Source: Phycomyces nitens
Taxonomy: Eukaryota; Mucoromycota; Mucoromycetes; Mucorales; Phycomycetaceae
Length of the DNA: 64,000 nucleotides
Assembly: GCA_022702545.1 (NCBI GenBank)
Contig: JAHRBC010000001.1
Span: 6,138,001 to 6,202,000 of the forward strand
Direction of reading: 5' to 3'
Shown piece by piece: positions 34,798 through 46,000 of the stretch. The notes under the pieces are model-generated. The model saw only the letters and a list, made by a program, of their open reading frames with translations, searched no databases and was not told where the DNA came from. The position numbers and the translations under genes are program-made. The stretch's first letter is position 1. Every line of letters begins with the position of its first letter.

Positions 34798-35022
34798 GGT
34801 TTATATCAAAAGAGAATATATAATAGCAGTAGTTTATTGCCCGTTCCTTTATAGTTTTATTATTACTTTCAGGTACTCCATAATCTATCTAACCAATAAG
34901 ACATGCTTATATCTGTCAATGATACTAACCAAAGGATTTTCCCTGAGTTGCAATTTTTCATATACTGTTATTGATAATAACACCCCACAATTAATCATTG
35001 ATTTAACACCATTTTTGCAGTG

Positions 35023-35300
35023 AATATCTCTCAATCCTATATCGTTTATTATACTACTTTACATTCTCCACTAATCATATAAATACCTCTTGCAATTCAA
35101 ATAATAAATGATACTCAATTATCTTTGTTTCTATCCTACTCTTCCTGTCCTCTTTGACTTTGGTCTTCTTGTCTCTTGTTCTGCCTTGTCCTGTCTTGTC
35201 TTGTGAAAAGCACCTAGCACATTTCCTTGTCTGCCTTTCCCTTGTCCTGCCTTGTCCAACTCTTACATACTGGAAGGCTGGATACATAGCATCCAATCAT
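35023..35300 (-). other. Insertion fragment inside the Crypton gene, right part
   Basis: The Crypton frame breaks at about 35300 just after GRWGTD and resumes at 28217. The intervening non-CACTA sequence (this piece plus 28218-28282) contains a run of CTTGTCCTG-type motifs near 35160-35260 and no gene. Nature uncertain. Confidence 0.4.
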
Positions 35301-36460
35301 TCAATCAGTGCCCCATCTTCCAACCATTCTCTGTTGGTCTCCAGAAACATTCTCCTGGGCAATCATATTCAAAGCGCTTTTTCTGTTTGTGTGGGTGACC
35401 TTTGACATATAGATCCCAACCTTCTGGAAGACTTTGACATAAGTTGCATGCTGGGTTTTATACTGGATCAGCTTGAAAAGAGTTTCAACTTTGAACACCA
35501 TTGTCTTATACCAGTTCTCTTGCTTCTCAAAGTTTGGGAATGGCTCATTTTCAAAGTGCAGGCGCGAGAAAATATCCATTGCCAGTGCACCAACTGAGCA
35601 AACTTTGACATCGTGATGTCTCAATAAAGACTTGTACTCAATCTTTTCATGCTGGTTTGTCTTGCCATGGGATATTGTGGCCACCAAAGCAATGCATTCA
35701 CTCAATCCCTGGTTTTCTACCTCCAAAGAGAACAGATCAGCAAACTCCATACTAAGGCTGGTTTGGCTGTGGCATAACATAGAATGGCTGAGGAGGAAGC
35801 ATAGTCTGTCCCTGGAGCCTCGAGGATCACTTTTTTCCATAAAGACAAAATTGCTGACTTTCTTCAACTTGTCTTTGGAGTATCCATCGTTCAAAGTATT
35901 CTTGCCTCAATCTTCAAAGTCCAATTTTCTGCGCTTTACTTTCTCTTTCTCCAATGTATCAAGGAAGGTACGGACTAATGGGCCTCTTGCAGGGCCCTTG
36001 TTGTTCCAACCAAGTGCTTTCTGTGTATTTGACATGTCGGATACTGCTTTAACATAGCCAAGAACTGACTCTCTTCCCAAGGCAACAGGTGTACCATCTT
36101 CATTCTTGTGGTACTTGTTGCCACGCTTAGATACATATTCCATCAAAAAGAAACTGAGTTTTTCATCGGAAACAGTATAGCCATCTTCAAACTTCTGCTC
36201 TCTGCACCAATTCTAATGCATCGATTGTAAGTATTTAATCTTTGATTAAAAAAATTCCTTGAATAACTGTTACTTACTTTCCACTCTTCTTGCTTAGCAG
36301 AGTAAGCCTTGATAGTGTTTACAGGACGGAGGCTCATGCTTTGGGCCATAACCATTTGATTGCTACGGTGCATGGCAGTGCTTGTTTCAATCATTTGCTG
36401 AATTCCTTTATTGGCAACGGATGAAGAGGAAATAGAAGTGTTGCTGATTTAATTGTTCAT
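35301..36460 (-). pseudogene. Crypton-like tyrosine recombinase, N-terminal and catalytic part
   Basis: Minus strand. N-terminal exon about 36460-36279 (NKGIQQMIETSTAMHRSN, RPVNTIKAYSAKQEEWK), intron GTAAGT...TTAG to about 36213, then NWCREQKFEDGYTVSDEKL and the core-binding-like segment. After an in-frame TGA (about 35908-35910) the catalytic domain follows: SRDRLCFLLSHSMLCHSQTS, LLRHHDVKVCSVGAL, FENEPFPNFEKQENWYKTMV, the HxxR-type THTNRKSA and GRWGTD. It ends there because of the insertion. The active-site Tyr, expected just after GRW in the family, falls at or beyond the break. Confidence 0.82.
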
Positions 36461-36887
36461 CATGAAATTGGATAATTCAAGTAGATATAAGTGTCAGGAA
36501 AGGGTTTAAGCAGGTAAGGTAAGAGATAGAAACAGGAGGGTAAAGGATAAGTTCTTTAATAAAAGATATTATTCAATTAATTTTTTTATAATCAAACTCT
36601 TTGGTATTTATATGTTTCCTAGATATGATAAATAAATGTCTTAATATCATGATTGGTGATTGTGACAGGTATGTGTACAAGAAAGGAAGTGTTAGAGATC
36701 ATCAATCGGATTCCTGAAACAATACAATCAGATTCGTATCTATGAATTGCTTTCAAAGAAGTAATCTTATTATTGAAACATAACTATGTTTCACTGTGCA
36801 ACAACACCAATATCTTTTCCCCTGTCTTAAACATAGCTAGAAACAAAAAGTATATCTATGACCTTGGAGATTGATTAATAGAAAGCA
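36461..36887. other. AT-rich flank, no gene seen
   Basis: Between the Crypton N-terminus and the CACTACGG element. I see no coding frame or repeat match; it may be the 5' region of the Crypton or an older element. Confidence 0.4.
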
Positions 36888-36902
36888 CTACGGCGGAAAA
36901 AA

Positions 36903-37060
36903 CAGTAGCTAACTACCGTTTTGGTAGCATTACTACCGTTTTTTCCCAGCAAAAAACGGTAGTAAAGACTCTGTATAAGGCGATTTCGGTAGCTGTTACC
37001 GTTTTTTTAGTGCAAAAAAAAAGGGTAGTTATGAGGCAGGAATAGATACAGCTACCGTTT
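36903..37060. repeat. Subterminal ACGGTAG/CTACCGT repeats, left side
   Basis: Motifs such as CTACCGTTTT, ACGGTAGTAAA and GCTACCGTTTTTT recur in both orientations six to eight times in 160 bp. The right side has a matching set at 39755-40045. These are candidate transposase-binding sites by analogy with other CACTA elements. Confidence 0.75.
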
Positions 37061-38470
37061 TTTTTATCCAACCAAAATCGTTTCTTTATATACTACAGCC
37101 TCTCTTTTATATTACTTTATATACTAGCACCCATTCTTTTTTTACTGCCATTTATTTGAAATAATGGTTTATTTTTTATTATAATTTCGATTTATTTCAA
37201 ATAATATTAAAATATATATAATAATAATATAGAAACATACCAAAAGCAAATACTATTTAATATTATAAAATGTATATGGTACAAACCTTTTACTCAATCT
37301 ATACACGATGCCAACAACATGTTGTTATGACTTGGAAGGCCTTTGGTCTTCATCAATTGCTATAAAGATATCGTGGTCAGAGAATAAAGCGATCAAATAA
37401 ACCGAGCATATTGTTTTGGATAGCATACCAGTATATATTGTGCTTGTTAATCGGTATACCAAGCATCTCTTGAATTAATGCCACTATATGAAACATACAG
37501 ATGTAAATACTAGATGCAGTAGAAGGAGAATAGAGAATGTGCAATATGATTAATTAAAGAGTGTAAACATATTATAATATTCTTACCATAGAAAATATAT
37601 TGCTGTAAAGTCAGCTCATAAGATTTAAAACTAATTCGAATATAATAGTAGTTAGCAGAATGAGTACATCATTAAGAAAACAATATGCATATTCTACAGA
37701 GATTCCCAGGTGGGGAGGTGGAGAATGACAAACTTTAGTGTAATATAGCTGTAAAAAAATTTCACCTTTTTTTAGTGTCTGAAAAATTATGAGATGAGTG
37801 TTTCATTCCTTGATTAAAGATAGCAAAGCTGAAGATGTGGTATACAAGATTCCAATCGGATGTTTATGTCATTGACAACCTTACATAAGGGAGGGTCATT
37901 TAGTTTTACTTCAAAAAAGTAGAGCAAAGAAAAGAAAAGAAATATAAACTAACCTCAGCGTAATACAGCTATAAAAAAATTTCATTTTTTTTGGTGCTTG
38001 AAAAAGGGCGAGATGTGTGTTTCATTCCTAGATTAAAAACAACAGAGCTGAAGATGTGGTATACAAGATGCCAATCAGGCATTTATTAAGGTGGCAATCT
38101 TACGTGATGGAGAGTTATTCGATTTTATTTCAAAGGAGAGGACTAAAGCAAAGATAAAACAGCTAAAGGAAAAGAGGAAAAGAAAAAGTGCGCTAAAACA
38201 TATACTAAAAATATGAGAGAACCAATAAGAGCAGCCTAAAGAATATTAAAGACTTAGTCTGTTTCTCTTAGATGAAGGCTCATTGCTCATTCCTAGTGGT
38301 GTAAACCTATATCAAACAGTAGAAATATTATATTAATATTAAATTGAGAATAGATGAGCAACAAAAAAGCTCTAACTTATAGTACATCTGTCATGATTGG
38401 GGATTCAGCCTCGTCATCCATTTGAAATACCTCATCTTCCAAAAGAAAAGAACTGCTTGCTCTTTCCTGC
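37061..38470. other. Interior of the CACTACGG element without a clear gene
   Basis: AT-rich. Two diverged copies of a block of about 200 bp are visible, starting near 37735 and 37955 (shared: TGGTATACAAGAT and TTTCATTCCT...GATTAAA). No supported coding frame. Confidence 0.5.
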
Positions 38471-38589
38471 TATAACATAATAAAAATATTGTATTAATTA
38501 TAATATATATTCAAATGTTTGTTAATTAATAAACTTGCCTGGCTGTTCTCTGCTATTTTTCTCTTACGAGTCTGGTTTGCACTCTTAAA

Positions 38590-39652
38590 GGTGTCTTGAA
38601 GAAGATTCTTGGCACACCACATTCTTTTGCACTTGTAAATGTGGAGTGCTATTGTCCTAGCCGTGCCTCACTGGCCACAATCATTGATGACAGGTACATT
38701 GATTTTGTCATCATTGACCAAGAAGTGTCTTTGCTGCTGTTGCTATTATTAGTCAAATAATCTCTTACCTACCCATGGAAAAAGTAATTAGAGTATACTC
38801 CAAGCTTATCACATCAAACTTGAAAGGCAGTAGAAATGCCAGTTTGCTTGTTGAGCGCTTTGCTGTTCATAGCTTTGTCAGTTCAGCAAACAGCTCTCAG
38901 ACTTATCCTAGTACAAGTCAGCCGTTCACATATAATGAAGCAAGTTTCTTAGATCTTCCAGATGGTGTAAGTGCTGCCCAGCTATGGGAGCCATTCAACT
39001 GACATGCCAGCTTGAATGATGATGACTTGGAAGGTGTCAGCAGCCCTGTTGTCAAGAATACTTTGGCAAAGTACTATGTGCGAAACAGTGGTATGAACAG
39101 TATTAAACTTGATGACCCGACAATTGTTGTTGCTTCTCGTCTTTGGAAAAATCCAACCATACATTCTTCATGTATGTACCGAAGAATAAAAAACGAGACC
39201 AGACGTGGCAATCATCATGTGATGTTTACCTGTCCATACAGAAAGTGAGTATTGGTATTAGTCAACATACAAAATAGAAATCACTTGCATTTTTTATATT
39301 TTTATCTAGCCGTCACAATATAACTATTCAAAGCTGGTTTGTTGGCACCGTGAAATTTTATTTTGAGCATAAAGAGGTTGATGGCACACCGCACTTTCTG
39401 GCATTCGTTGAAGTGATGAAAGAGCATGGTACAGCAGCCCATGACTCATCTGTGCCAATTGTAATACGGCGGTCACACAGCTCAACTGGACAAACAACCC
39501 AGCCAAAATATGCTGTTAATGTGGATGACATTCAGCATCAAGTTGGGCTCATCCAGTACCCTCCAAGTAGTAATCAGTTCTTTATCATTGCACCATATTA
39601 CGTGTTTAATGACAATCTGTGTGTGACCATGGGGAACCTTGCCACTTTATAA
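38590..39652 (+). pseudogene. Transposase C-terminal remnant, CACTACGG element copy 2
   Basis: Near-identical to 22430-23521. Contains CYCPSRASLATIIDDRY, SLLVERFAVHSFVSSANSS, FLDLPDGVSAAQLWEPFN then TGA, KYYVRNSGMNSIKLDD, an intron from GTGAGT (39245) to CTAG (39309), and WFVGTVKFYFEHKEVDGTP. Only the C-terminal portion of a larger protein seems to be present. Family not firmly identified. Confidence 0.6.
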
Positions 39653-39754
39653 AAATTTTCTTTTTCTTTTTTCTTTCCTTATAAATATCAATACCAAATA
39701 AAATAAAATAAAATGGCTAATAATGTCAAAAACAAAAAAATTGTTTCAAAAAAA

Positions 39755-40045
39755 CGGTAGCACAACTACCATTTTGTTCACACAGGCAAAAAATTATTTT
39801 TCTTAAAAATGCGCAACATCTTTAACACCAAATAAAATGCTCATTTCAATAAACAATGTTGCCTAAAAACTTACGAGCCCTTTATATGGTACTACAACTA
39901 CCTCATTGCCAGATGAAAAGACATTTCATGCAACTTTTATGAATCGGGATCAATGACATTACCTTTCAACCACAATCTGCGGAGATAAAGTGCTCTAAAA
40001 TCATAAAAAACGGTAGTTATGCTACCATTTTTGGCACAGCTACCG
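39755..40045. repeat. Subterminal ACGGTAG/CTACC repeats, right side
   Basis: Motifs AACGGTAGCACAACTACC (39755), ACGGTAGTTATGCTACC (40008) and GCTACCGG (40039) mirror the left side. Confidence 0.7.
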
Positions 40046-40062
40046 GTTTTTCCGCCGTAGTG

Positions 40063-40860
40063 AAGATTAAGCAAACAACATCTTTATAAAGAAATCTATC
40101 TGTAACTCTCTAGATGTTCTCTTGTCCTGTCTTTTGCATAGATTGGTTTCTAAAATAAAATGTGTAAGATATTTTTACTGACTTCTTTACCTGATAAAGA
40201 AGTGCTCAAATTGGAAATATTCAAGTTTAAAGAGATTTTATTGGATAGAATATGAGACTCATATACTTGAGTCTGACATGGTAAAATACCGGCAAATTTT
40301 TGCAAGTATTTCTCTGTTTTTGGCTGAGCAGCAAGAAATACTTTTTTTTGTCAAAAATCACAGCCAAAATATTTAATCCCTGCTGAATTACTTTGAGTCT
40401 GAGTGAGTCTGAGAGGTCATATACTGCACATTATCCGCAGTAGCTATTATATTGTCAGAGTTGACATCGGTGACCAAAATTGGCTCTTAATAGGTAACCA
40501 GTAATGGTTGACCTTGTTGGGTAAACACTCAGACCTTGCTGATTGGTCTTCTTGCATATGTTTTGGAAAATGTCTCAAATGTCTCAAATGTCTTAGATTG
40601 CGAATATCTTGTCAGTATATCCTACTGGACAATCATCATCTAAGACATATTAACGTAGCTATACATTTAGCCTTAAATCCGATTATATTTTGTATAAATA
40701 GTAAAAGGATTTGTATCAATAAAAAGGATCTATCGATTACCTAAAAACTATTCTTTGAACTTGACGATCCCCAGTGGTATTTGATTCTGCGACTTAGTTA
40801 CAAGTGCCAGAAAAGAAATACCAGATCGATACCTGACAGATTCATCAAAATAATGTCCGA
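40063..40860. other. AT-rich stretch, no gene seen
   Basis: Flank of the CACTACGG element. No coding frame with recognisable content; a short repeat of AAATGTCTC near 40568-40585. Confidence 0.4.
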
Positions 40861-41190
40861 CAACAGTCACAAATTGTCGTTTTGGATCTGGGTTGTTCTT
40901 CCAATGCTATAACACAGCCAATATTGGTCAAACCCACTGGGAATCGTAAACGAGGATAAAAGAGTAAAAAGAGGATAGAAGATAGATACTTTTTATTCAA
41001 TGAAATATTGTCCTCTTTTATATCTTTTCTAAACCCACTCAGCCATCATAAATGTCTGTTTCGGTTTCTAATCTACTTTTGTTATAACTAATGTCTTCTA
41101 GGTCTTCAGAGAGCAAAAGGGAATCAATTCGGTCGTCGTTCTCAAAAGAGAACTCTGTGTAATTGTCATCCTGATTGGCTGACATTAATT
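40861..41190 (-). other. Retroelement-like fragment, second copy
   Basis: On the minus strand a 48-codon frame (from ATG at about 41187: SANQDDNYTEFSFENDD...) ends TGA at about 41041. It is followed by GATATAAAAG, AATAAAAAGTATC, and CCCAGTGGGTTTGACC...GGCTGTGTTATAG. The order parallels 23900-24154 plus 26933-27245. It resembles a coding end followed by an LTR, but target duplications were not found. Confidence 0.35.
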
Positions 41191-41218
41191 CAGGCACGAC
41201 AAAATAAAAGAAACAATA

Positions 41219-41289
41219 TGCGCGGACCGGGAATCGAACCCGGGCCCTTCGCGTGGCAGGCGAAGATTATACCACTTAACCATCCGCGC
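41219..41289 (-). tRNA. tRNA-Gly (anticodon GCC)
   Basis: 71 nt on the minus strand. The acceptor arms GCGCGGA and TCCGCGC pair over 7 bp, the discriminator is A, the anticodon stem TTCGC/GCGAA encloses CTGCCAC with GCC at 34-36, and the T arm reads CCGGGTTCGATTCCCGG (B box GGTTCGATTCC). The A box is TGGTTAAGTGG. No intron. Confidence 0.97.
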
Positions 41290-41300
41290 ATTGATGTTTT

Positions 41301-42052
41301 TGACACGTGTGTTGTGAACAGGTTCGGTTTTGACCATGAAGCCGGACCAAGGGCCCGGACATAGACATGGGAGGTGTCAGAGGCTGGGCTAGCCCGAGTA
41401 AGAAGTCCGAGCCGAGTGAGTTGGGCGGGTTTCCGGTGAGGTGACGTTGGCAGGGCGATCCCCGAGTTTCTATATTTTTCTTTCTTCCCAGTCTTTTCCC
41501 ATTTTTATTTTATCACATTTATTTATTTCCTTTTTTATATTATTTTCTTTTCTATTTCTTTTGTGAATCCTTGACACCTTCTTGCAGGATTGCACCATTT
41601 AACACCTCTTTAAACAATTGTCTTTATACAATGTACTTCTTCCATTTTTACCTTTATTATTTTTACAATATTTTTATACTATACTTTATCACACTTGTCT
41701 AGAATTGCATCATTTTATTCACTTATTTCTTTATTCTTTGTTTTACATTGACTGCAATGACATAATTCCATCCAGTTATTTTATTATTTTTGGTTATTAT
41801 TTTTTGATTCTGAATGTCTATAAAAGACATTCAGTTTTCAATCAATAAAAGATATCTTTTGTTGGGTTTAATACTGGTTCTATTTTATTTTATTTGTACT
41901 TTTCGATCTCTGAAGAGCAGTGATATTTTGCCCGGTTACATTTTGGGAATATACTGTTGAGTTTTGTTAGTCATTTTCTTTATCTTTATTATTGTTTTAT
42001 TATTTGCCATTGTTTGTCACTATACACAACCGTATATACACATCATGCGTCA
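41301..42052 (+). repeat. Solo gypsy-type LTR next to the tRNA gene
   Basis: Starts TGACACGTGTG, similar to the gypsy 1 LTR start (TGACACGGTGTG), and ends ATGCGTCA. TTTT flanks both sides (41297-41300, 42053-42056). It contains a GC-rich 5' block (41340-41460), a TATA-like TCTATAAAAG near 41817 and AATAAA near 41845. Its outer edge is 12 bp upstream of the mature tRNA 5' end. Confidence 0.78.
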
Positions 42053-42482
42053 TTTTTGATACGGGTGTTGTAGAATTTCCAGCTTTGCCCTCTTTTCTCC
42101 ATATCACGTGACTTTTCCAAGGCTTTCTCTGCTAGAAAGTGTGACGTAGCATCCTGATCAACTTGGCAACGTCACCTTTCTCCATTTGCAAGTCACCTTA
42201 TTTCTCATATCTCCCCTTTTTCCGCACTTCTTTGATTTTCCATATTTGTCACCCTCGCTCTCATTTCAAACCCCTCCTATCCATTTCCATATTTATCCAT
42301 TGTATACTATTTTTGTCATCTATCTTCCCTTCCCTTCTCCCCACTTTGCTGTCTGTGCGCACTTATCTTTTTCTTCATGTTATCTACCTCTTTACACCCT
42401 CTCACACATCGGCACTTCACTTTATTCATACCCTTTCATATCTCTATCTTTCTCTCACACTGCTCACACTGCAAAAGAAGGG

Positions 42483-43071
42483 TTGTATTAGCCAGAATTA
42501 GAGATTTTGAATTATTACAAATTTTTAAAAATGAATTCTAACTCCATCATTTTGATGATTTTTTAATGATGAGACCTAATTTCGCATTTTATTTCATATA
42601 TGAGCTCTAAATTGCAGATTTGACGCAAAATAGCACACATTTTAAATGACTTTGCAAAACAAATAAATAAAATTAGTACTATTTTTTTTCATTTTTATAA
42701 ACTATATCAATTTTTACGATTCTTGCTTTTTTATTGATTTTATAGACAAAACATTCAATATATTTAAGATGAATCAATGTGTACATAATAATAATGACCA
42801 ATATTTTAAAATAAAAAAATAATATTCAAGGATAATTAATAATTTCAGCACCATTAGTAATCCACCAATTTTTTTTGAATTTAACAGAGATTGGGTTTGT
42901 AATGCTTATAAATATTAAGGGAGATTGATTCAAAGCCCAGATATCAAAAGACGATGATGAATAAATGGTGTGTTTGATGATAAGATTAATAATATATATT
43001 GTCTCGCTCTGAAATATGATTCATATAAAAAAGAGCCAAATATAATACCTCTTGCTCATATAATCTTTATT
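42483..43071. other. CACTA-D left subterminal region
   Basis: AT-rich; no gene or clear repeat array recognised. Confidence 0.5.
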
Positions 43072-46000
43072 ATGAATAACATTAAAAACGAAACATACAA
43101 CCTCCTGTGCAAATGTTCGGCCTGTACCAAATATACAGCCAATGGAATATTGCAGAATGCACAGACATTCATGCGCCATAAGAATTCTGATAATGTGTCA
43201 AGCATTGGTCCCAAGGATAGAGATGATTGTAAGTGAAATTGTATATTGTTATTCATAATCTAATAATGTTTGTTGTTAATTATTACAGCCAATGTCAGAA
43301 GCACAGTTGAAGAAGAGTCAGATATCATAATGCCTGATGTTTCTAATGAGTTTATTGATTGTAAGTGCGATATATTTTGGTTATCAATTACAGGTACTAA
43401 CTTTTATTTTATTATAGATGAAGACAACTTTTCTATCATGTCAGTCGAAACTACTGGACAACAGATACCTTTCTTGAGAGAAGACAATGTTTTTGATGTT
43501 GAGGAGGAATCAGATGTTGAGTCATCACTCATTGCAGCTGACAATGAGGATTCCGATTCAAATGATGAATCTAGCGATGAAGATGAGACTGAGATTGATG
43601 GCGGCAATGGTTTTGAACAAATGATGGCTTCAAGTATATATATATAAAATACAAACATATTTAATTGTATACAAGTTATTTATCATATACTTTCCTTTGT
43701 AGTTGGATCCCTGAAAATTCATGACATGTCCCAAACCAGCCAGTTTATGGCCATCTTTGGCATTATCTTCCAAGCATTCTACTTGGTGCAAATGGGAGGA
43801 TCGGCCATGCTCAAATTCTTCCGCCATCTTCTTGTTGCATTTGAGAAGGATGCTGACCTGCCTCTTACTGTCAACGCCTTGAAAGCAATGACCGGATTTG
43901 ACGTAATGACCAAACACTGGAAAAAGTATACAATTTTATGGTAGAGAAATATCTGTAGTATCAAAGTATCATCATCAATTTATTGTTATTTCAATCTATA
44001 TTTCTCCACCATACAAATATGAATGATACTATAGGGAATGACACCTGGTCTATCAGAGAAATAGATCTTTAGTTCCACTTGAAAAACCTTTGATACCCCC
44101 CAACTTTTCTGTTATTAAAGAGGTCTAGTTTATTTTATATTTCGTGTCAAGTAAGCCTATTATTTATTGTATATTGTGCCATATAAAGCTAATTGCAATA
44201 TTGCGATTTACAATCTATTCATATTCTTTACTTTTAATCTCAGTAACTCATCTCTTTAGGCTGAAAAGCAAAGGGAAATAATGTCTTTTAGACTGAAAAG
44301 CAAAGGGAAATAATGTATTTTAGACTGAAAAGCACCATATCATACGTTTACATACAAGCCTCATTTGTTTGTTGATTTTTTTAAAATAAATCGTTTTTTA
44401 TTTATTTTTTATTTATTTAATATATATATTTCTAGATGAATGCTCTAATCATATAATAATAATATATATGCTATTTCTAGAGTATTGCTTAATATTTTGC
44501 ATCTAGCAAGACCAACAAGTTCCTACCTGATAAATATTGGATACTGTCTTGGAGGAGAATGATGCTATTTAATAGTAATAAGAGCAAAGATTAATTAAAT
44601 AATTGTAATGGATCAAATTATTTGCTGTTGTACTTACAATGTTGATATTGTGAGTAGATAGACTACTTGATAGATTCATGAGAATATTTCAGCATATTAG
44701 CTGTCAGTTGAGATTGTCTAAGAATTGTAAAGTTATTAGTATTCTGGATATTTATATATACTATATTATCAGTGGTTTTCTTACCTGTGTGATTGTTTGT
44801 TCAGGCATGCGGATGAGATTCTTAATATATCTAATAGAGAATAGAACATAGTTATATATGTATAAGTAAAGAGATATATATGATTTATAATAATATAATA
44901 GCTTACCATGATGTTTGGTTACAAGATTGAATGACATGCAAAGCTGTGATGACTAGAGATATTGTCATTAGTAAAGAGAAGATTTGAGCAAATATTATTT
45001 TAAATTATTAAACCATGTAAAATGACCAAAGAGGAGAAGTTTGTTGATGATCTGTAAAGATAATGACAAAATCATTAAGTAATTACATAAAATAATAAGA
45101 ATAAAATAATTATCAGTATGTGTATAAGAGCAAGAGGCAAAAGAGAAAGAACAAAAAATAATTTGCATTCCAAGGTGGTTTACCCCTAAAAAAAGTGTAG
45201 TCTGTAAAACTAATAATCCCAAAAACATAATATAATCGTCATTTTCATTTTACAGTTAGACGCTTTATTTAATCAAGAAAGACTCTAATCATTTTTAAGT
45301 CAAGGTCTTGTAGAATTACCTATATATGATAATTCATTTTAATCACCACCCAAGAATATTAACTACAACTTTCAAAAGACAGAGAAAACATTGTAGTTTA
45401 ATAATTAACAAAAATAAAAACATATTCTAATGTCCATCCAATAGAACTACCAAATATTCTTAACGCCGTCTAAAGTGAGTAATCAAGAAAAGAGCTAATT
45501 CAAGACCTATACCCCCCTCGTTTCAATTGATATATTCAGAGTTGAAATCAGATATTGTTTGCAGTGAAAGGCATTGTAAAGTACACTGTTTGCAACAAGT
45601 GCTTTGCAATCTACTCGCCAGACAATCATCAGCCAGAGATCCTATTCTGTTCATGGTGTTCCTATACAATTTGCTCAAGAACACTTTGACACAGTATCTC
45701 TGTAAGCCTGGATTTGAGGACAAGATGTTGCAATGTAGATCAAGAGAGACCGTTGAGAACACCTTCCTTGACATATATGATGGTGCAATGTGGAATGAGT
45801 TGCTCGATGATAATGATATGCCATTTGTTGATGATAACTATTCTCTCATGTTGACATTGAACGTGGATTGGTTTCAGCCATTCGATGGGCGCACTCATGC
45901 CAGTGGTGCGTTGTATCTGTCAATCAACAACTTGCCCAGGGAAGAAAGGATGAAGCCAGAAAATATCATTCTTGTTGGTGTCATGCCAAGGCCAAAGGAA

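Larger units (their letters stand above)
28283..35022 (-). mobile_element. CACTA-A: Tnp2-type DNA transposon, 6740 bp, best preserved
   Basis: Left end CACTGGAAAAATATACG at 28283, right end CCATTTTTGCAGTG at 35022, with AAT duplicated at 28280-28282 and 35023-35025. Order from the right: transposase (-), convergent accessory gene (+), third-gene region (-). A solo LTR (29614-30231) lies between the last two. The left terminus has CACTGG while the right has CACTGC. Confidence 0.9.
36888..40062 (+). mobile_element. CACTACGG-type CACTA element, complete copy (3175 bp)
   Basis: Perfect 16-bp terminal inverted repeat CACTACGGCGGAAAAA at 36888 and its complement ending at 40062; AAG is duplicated at 36885-36887 and 40063-40065. 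Both ends carry clustered ACGGTAG/CTACCGT motifs. The interior holds only a coding remnant (38590-39652), so this copy is non-autonomous. Confidence 0.95.

Noticed and set aside
41340..41460. GC-rich block considered as an rRNA or structured RNA gene
   Set aside because: I recognise no rRNA or snRNA motif, and it falls inside an LTR with consistent termini.
42163..42501. 112-codon Ser/Phe/Leu-rich plus-strand frame
   Set aside because: It lies in a pyrimidine-rich LTR of gypsy 3 and crosses the CACTA-D terminus, so it cannot be an original gene. The similar frames at 51032-51421 are the continuation of the same LTR.
43779..43964. Frame ending TGFDVMTK-HWKKYTILW, which looked like a continuous transposase
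   Set aside because: The residues after TK come from the CACTGG end of inserted element F; the true continuation is at 45570.
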